Below, in pieces: positions 6,080 through 9,054 of a DNA stretch of 9,054 nt (the first letter of the stretch is position 1; each line of letters opens with the position of its first letter). Source of the DNA: Bacteroidota bacterium (GTDB lineage: Bacteria > Bacteroidota > Bacteroidia > Cytophagales > Cyclobacteriaceae). The position numbers and the translations under genes are program-made. The notes below the pieces were generated by a model that saw nothing but the letters and a program-made list of their open reading frames with translations, was not told the DNA's origin and did not search any database. Where the stretch lies: assembly GCA_027297025.1 (NCBI GenBank), contig JAPUIM010000034.1, forward strand, positions 1 through 9,054, in the 5' to 3' direction.

Positions 6080-7906
6080 ATGAAAACCTATTTAAGAATC
6101 ATCTCTTTGGCCCGGCCTTTTCGCCGCCATTTTCCATATTATGTCTTGTTTTCATTATTGGCCATTTTATTTGGACTGTTGAACCTCACATTATTAAAAC
6201 CATTGCTGGATGTGATATTCGGTCAGATGGAGGCCGAAAAGTTGGCTGAGTATGTCTCTCGACCGGAATTTGCCCTCAACACCCAATACTTTTTGCATTT
6301 ATTCAACCACTATATGTTGGAGTTTATCAATGAGTACTCGAGGTTCGGAGCATTGGCCTATGTATGTTGCATTATCGTTATCTCGGTTTTCCTGGCTAAC
6401 CTTTTTCGATATATCGCTGATGTTATCATGGCCAATGTCAGAGCTGATGTAGTCAAGAGACTCAGAATCACCATTTTTGATAAGGTGAGTAGACTTCATT
6501 TGGGTTACTTTTCCAATCAAAGAAAAGGTGATATTATGTCGCGTATCACCAATGACGTACAGCAGGTAGAAGTTTCAGTGGCGTTTTCATTAAAAGTAGC
6601 ATTCAGAGAGCCGGCCACTATTATCATCTATTTCCTGGTTTTATTTAGCATTTCAACAGAGTTGACCCTATTCTCTTTAATTATCATACCCATCCTTGGT
6701 GGAATGATCTCAGAGATTGCCAGAAGACTTAGGAAAAAGGCAGTGAAGAGCCAGGAATCATTGAGCAGAATCGTAGGGATTTTGGATGAGACACTTTCTG
6801 GTATGCGTATTATAAAAGCATTTACCGCTCGAGAATATATACTGGACAAATTTGAACAAGAGGCCACTCGCTATCGACGTATCAACGTATCTATGGCCCG
6901 TAAAAATGATCTAGCCTCGCCCCTTTCTCAATTTTTAGGCGTCAGTTTAATCTGTGGTATATTACTCTATGGGGGTTATATGGTGATTAATAAGAGCTCG
7001 GCTTTGGAGGCCAGTACCTTTATTATGTACCTCATCATTTTCTCCCAAATATTACCTTCGGCTAAGGAAATATCAAAAGCCATCAGCAACATTCAACGAG
7101 GATTAGTAGCTGGTGATCGGGTATTTAAAATCGTCGATACCGTTCCTGAGATTAAAGATGAACCGGACGCCAAAGAAATACCGGGATTTAAAGACCAAAT
7201 TACTTTCAAGGACGTTTCGTTTGCCTATGAAAAAGAGGTGGTACTAAATAATGTTAATCTGATTATCAAAAAAGGAAAAACCATAGCTTTGGTTGGTCCC
7301 TCCGGAGGTGGCAAATCCACCATCGCTGATTTGATACCCCGATTTTATGACCCGACCCATGGTGAAGTTCAAATAGATGGTCACTCCTTAAAAGAATATA
7401 AAATTGAATCTATTAGAAACCTAATGGGCATCGTAACCCAGGAATCAATTTTGTTCAATGACACCATTTTTAACAATATATCATTTGGTAGTCCACATGC
7501 CAACCAGGAAGAGGTGACGAGAGCGGCTAAAATTGCCAATGCTCATGATTTTATCATGCAAACTGAAGATGGTTATCAGACTTACATTGGGGAGCGAGGG
7601 TCCAAATTATCGGGTGGCGAAAGGCAAAGGCTGACCATCGCCAGGGCGGTTTTAAAAAATCCTCCTATTTTGATATTAGATGAAGCCACCTCAGCCCTGG
7701 ATTCGGAATCGGAGAAGTTGGTTCAAAAGGCCATCGCCAATTTGATGAAAAACAGGACCGCTATAGTTATTGCTCACCGTTTGAGCACCATCCAACACGC
7801 TGATGAAATTCTAGTAGTACAAAATGGTAATATTATTGAAAAAGGGACCCATGACAGCTTGATAGCAAATCAGGGACTTTATAAGAAATTGATGCAAACT
7901 GCCTAG
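6080..7906 (+). CDS. MsbA-type ABC exporter (fused permease and ATPase)
   Basis: This 608-residue half-transporter should work as a homodimer in the inner membrane, flipping or exporting a lipid-linked or hydrophobic substrate. Lipid A-core is the likely candidate given the neighbours, but substrate cannot be read from sequence. The permease domain (about 1-340) has six predicted helices near 18-38, 88-108, 174-192, 194-212, 283-303 and 311-328. The ATPase domain (about 372-606) is complete: Walker A GPSGGGKST (406-414), Q-loop Gln454, signature LSGGE (510-514), Walker B ILILDE (530-535), D-loop SALD (538-541) and switch His566. The ATG at 6080 overlaps the stop of a two-codon ATG-GCA-TGA at 6075-6083. 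The stop is followed after a few bases by the next gene, so it leads a three-gene unit ending in gmhA. I leave the gene symbol open because several MsbA-like exporters can coexist in one genome. Confidence 0.92.
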   Translation: MKTYLRIISLARPFRRHFPYYVLFSLLAILFGLLNLTLLKPLLDVIFGQMEAEKLAEYVSRPEFALNTQYFLHLFNHYMLEFINEYSRFGALAYVCCIIVISVFLANLFRYIADVIMANVRADVVKRLRITIFDKVSRLHLGYFSNQRKGDIMSRITNDVQQVEVSVAFSLKVAFREPATIIIYFLVLFSISTELTLFSLIIIPILGGMISEIARRLRKKAVKSQESLSRIVGILDETLSGMRIIKAFTAREYILDKFEQEATRYRRINVSMARKNDLASPLSQFLGVSLICGILLYGGYMVINKSSALEASTFIMYLIIFSQILPSAKEISKAISNIQRGLVAGDRVFKIVDTVPEIKDEPDAKEIPGFKDQITFKDVSFAYEKEVVLNNVNLIIKKGKTIALVGPSGGGKSTIADLIPRFYDPTHGEVQIDGHSLKEYKIESIRNLMGIVTQESILFNDTIFNNISFGSPHANQEEVTRAAKIANAHDFIMQTEDGYQTYIGERGSKLSGGERQRLTIARAVLKNPPILILDEATSALDSESEKLVQKAIANLMKNRTAIVIAHRLSTIQHADEILVVQNGNIIEKGTHDSLIANQGLYKKLMQTA

Positions 7907-7910
7907 AGTG

Positions 7911-8240
7911 ATGAGAAAATTCAAGCGGGTCTTTTATTCCATTTATTTTTTGTTCCTGGTAATTTCTGTATTATCATCATTTAATTCAGAATATATGATG
8001 AATTCTTTGGGCATTATAGGAACCATCCTATTCCTAAAATATTGGGTGGGTTTAGGGTTCGGGTTGTTTACCGTTGAATGGATTGTTGAGAATATTCATA
8101 TCAAAAAGCTTAAGAACAGACTTTCTATCCTTCAAAAGGAAAACACCGAAATCAAAGCGCGGTTATATGATCTTGAGTTCATGGAAAACCCCATGTCGGG
8201 ATCGGAGGAGTCAAAGGAAAATGAAGAAAACACCGAATAA
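7911..8240 (+). CDS. Small two-helix membrane protein with cytoplasmic coiled-coil tail, unknown function (LapA-like topology)
   Basis: I do not recognise this 109-residue protein by sequence. It begins with a basic stretch (RKFKR), followed by a hydrophobic helix (about 7-23), a short polar loop (24-31), a second long hydrophobic segment (about 33-59), and a basic heptad-like helix ([20 protein letters not shown], about 64-83, continuing to 91) that should form a coiled coil. It ends in an acidic tail rich in Glu and Asn. Positive charges at both inner flanks suggest that both termini face the cytoplasm. This layout matches LapA (DUF1049), which helps control lipopolysaccharide synthesis in E. 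coli, but the similarity is in topology only. I chose ATG 7911 over GTG 7908. It sits 4 nt after the exporter stop and overlaps gmhA by 20 nt, so all three are probably made together. Confidence 0.75.
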   Translation: MRKFKRVFYSIYFLFLVISVLSSFNSEYMMNSLGIIGTILFLKYWVGLGFGLFTVEWIVENIHIKKLKNRLSILQKENTEIKARLYDLEFMENPMSGSEESKENEENTE

Positions 8241-8829
8241 TGATTTTGTGGATCATAAATTACTCATAAAAAAAGAGCTGCAGGAGGCCTCAAAGGTTTT
8301 AAGTGATTTTCTTTCTATAGAAGAAAACCTGCAAAGGATTCAACAAGGGGCCCAGTTGATGGCTAATGCTATCAACCAAGGGGGGAAGATCATATCCTGT
8401 GGAAATGGTGGTTCTTTTTGTGATGCCATGCATTTTGCCGAAGAATTATCGGGGCTTTTCCGCGAACAACGTCCCCCTATACCGGCGGTGGCCATTTCAG
8501 ATCCTAGCCATATAACATGTACGGCAAATGACTATGGTTTTGGGCACATCTTCTCCCGCTATATTGAGGCTTTCGGGAACAAGGGCGATGTGTTATTGGC
8601 CATTAGCACCAGTGGTAATTCTGCCAATATTTTAAACGCTACACTAGCCGCAAAGAAAAGAGGGATGACGGTGATTGCATTGACCGGAAGAGATGGAGGA
8701 AAACTTGCGAAATCTGCAGATCTTGAAATCAGGGTGACCCATCAGGGTTATTCCGACCGTATCCAGGAGGTGCATATCAAGATAATACACAGCTTGATTT
8801 TTTTGATTGAGAAAATGGTCAATTTTTAA
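8221..8829 (+). CDS. gmhA: Sedoheptulose-7-phosphate isomerase (phosphoheptose isomerase)
   Basis: This enzyme converts sedoheptulose-7-phosphate to D-glycero-D-manno-heptose-7-phosphate, the first step towards the activated heptose used in lipopolysaccharide core or surface glycans. The 202-residue SIS-domain protein aligns closely with E. coli GmhA (192 residues). [20 protein letters not shown] (59-78) holds the phosphate loop and zinc ligands His71 and Glu75; ISTSGNSAN (128-136) is the second phosphate site; TGRDGGK (155-161) follows; and [12 protein letters not shown] (179-190) carries ligands Gln182 and His190. All catalytic positions are kept. The frame is open further upstream, but ATG 8221 gives the family-length protein and is preceded by AAAGGA (8213-8218), a clear ribosome site for this genome. 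It overlaps the preceding gene by 20 nt. No other heptose gene is in the window. Confidence 0.95.
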   Translation: MKKTPNNDFVDHKLLIKKELQEASKVLSDFLSIEENLQRIQQGAQLMANAINQGGKIISCGNGGSFCDAMHFAEELSGLFREQRPPIPAVAISDPSHITCTANDYGFGHIFSRYIEAFGNKGDVLLAISTSGNSANILNATLAAKKRGMTVIALTGRDGGKLAKSADLEIRVTHQGYSDRIQEVHIKIIHSLIFLIEKMVNF

Positions 8830-8844
8830 TTTTCACCGGTAGAT

Positions 8845-8886
8845 CAGGAAAAAATTTATTTTATTTCGTAACGCCATTTTTTCCTG
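8845..8886. repeat. 11-bp inverted repeat after gmhA, possible terminator
   Basis: CAGGAAAAAAT (8845-8855) and ATTTTTTCCTG (8876-8886) are perfect inverted copies around a 20-nt loop, starting 15 nt after the gmhA stop. The stem is AT-rich with only three G-C pairs at its base, and the T-run is inside the stem rather than after it, so it is not a classical terminator. It may end the exporter-gmhA transcript weakly, or be a binding site upstream of the next gene. Confidence 0.45.
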
Positions 8887-8918
8887 CTATTTTAGTTTTC
8901 TCCTTAATATCTACCTGA

Positions 8919-9054
8919 ATGCTATCAAAGACTTACGGGAGTGCGGTGCAAGGCGTTGATGCGGGCATTATCACGGTTGAAGTGAATGTAAGCCAAGGAA
9001 CCAAATTTTTTATGGTCGGCCTTCCCGATAATGCAGTAAAGGAAAGTGAACAAC
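8919..9054 (+). CDS. YifB/ComM-family Mg-chelatase-like AAA+ ATPase (partial, N-terminal 45 residues)
   Basis: The first 45 codons of a YifB/ComM-family ATPase are present, running off the right edge. The start MLSKTYGSAVQGVDAGIITV and the following FFMVGLPDNAVKES segment are the standard N-terminal, Lon-protease-like domain of this family, including the conserved VGLPD motif. ComM in naturally transformable bacteria is a helicase that helps branch migration during integration of incoming DNA; in Bacteroidota the role is not established. The ATPase domain lies outside the window. It is separated from gmhA by about 90 nt. TATTTTAG at 8888-8895 is one mismatch from a -7 box, but I see no matching TTG upstream. 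Confidence 0.88.
   Translation, partial: MLSKTYGSAVQGVDAGIITVEVNVSQGTKFFMVGLPDNAVKESEQ

Noticed and set aside
6055..6249. 64-codon plus-strand frame overlapping the exporter start
   Set aside because: It is a frame-shifted shadow of the exporter; the exporter frame has full ABC motifs.
8074..8220. Upstream extension of gmhA in the same frame
   Set aside because: It would overlap most of the small membrane protein's second half; GmhA homology begins right after ATG 8221, which has a ribosome site.
1..9054. CRISPR array, transposon ends, tRNA or phage genes
   Set aside because: I looked on both strands and saw no spaced repeats, transposase, cloverleaf-like sequence or phage-type gene.

Overview
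The window looks like a core chromosomal segment of a Bacteroidota bacterium. The evidence is the gene content (a Bacteroidota-type GlmU-family protein, a zinc-free type B L31, a Wzi-like outer-membrane barrel, and a delta' subunit with a degenerate P-loop), the A-rich translation leaders with little Shine-Dalgarno sequence, and several matches to the phylum's promoter pattern (TTG, about 19-21 nt, TAnnTTTG). Base composition is moderate and even. I see no tRNA, rRNA, CRISPR array, insertion sequence or phage gene.

Left half, minus strand (about 3951 down to 1): rpmE2 (ribosomal protein L31 type B) has its own promoter and is followed by a clear intrinsic terminator. The terminator's T-tract runs almost into the start codon of a GlmU-family nucleotidyltransferase/acetyltransferase. 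That gene is followed closely by holB (DNA polymerase III delta'), hemC (hydroxymethylbilane synthase; 1 nt after holB) and the start of a lipoprotein cyclophilin-type peptidyl-prolyl isomerase that runs off the left edge. The unit mixes envelope precursor synthesis, replication, haem synthesis and protein folding.

Middle (about 3952-4290): a divergent intergenic stretch of about 340 bp. It holds a possible decayed coding remnant (one frame reads like protein but has two in-frame stops) and an 8-bp inverted repeat placed over the TTG start of the next gene.

Right half, plus strand (4291 to 9054): a 563-residue Wzi-like outer-membrane beta-barrel protein; then, behind one good and one partial promoter match, a tight three-gene unit made of an MsbA-type ABC exporter, a small two-helix membrane protein with a coiled-coil tail, and gmhA (sedoheptulose-7-phosphate isomerase). 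The barrel protein, exporter and heptose enzyme all point to lipopolysaccharide or surface-polysaccharide biogenesis. The small protein in the middle has no function I can name, but its topology resembles LapA. The window ends inside the first codons of a YifB/ComM-family Mg-chelatase-like ATPase.

I found no clearly new multi-gene system. The most interesting items are the LapA-like small protein in the exporter-gmhA operon, the terminator/promoter overlap in front of the GlmU-family gene, the hairpin over a TTG start codon, and the possible pseudogene in the divergent region.
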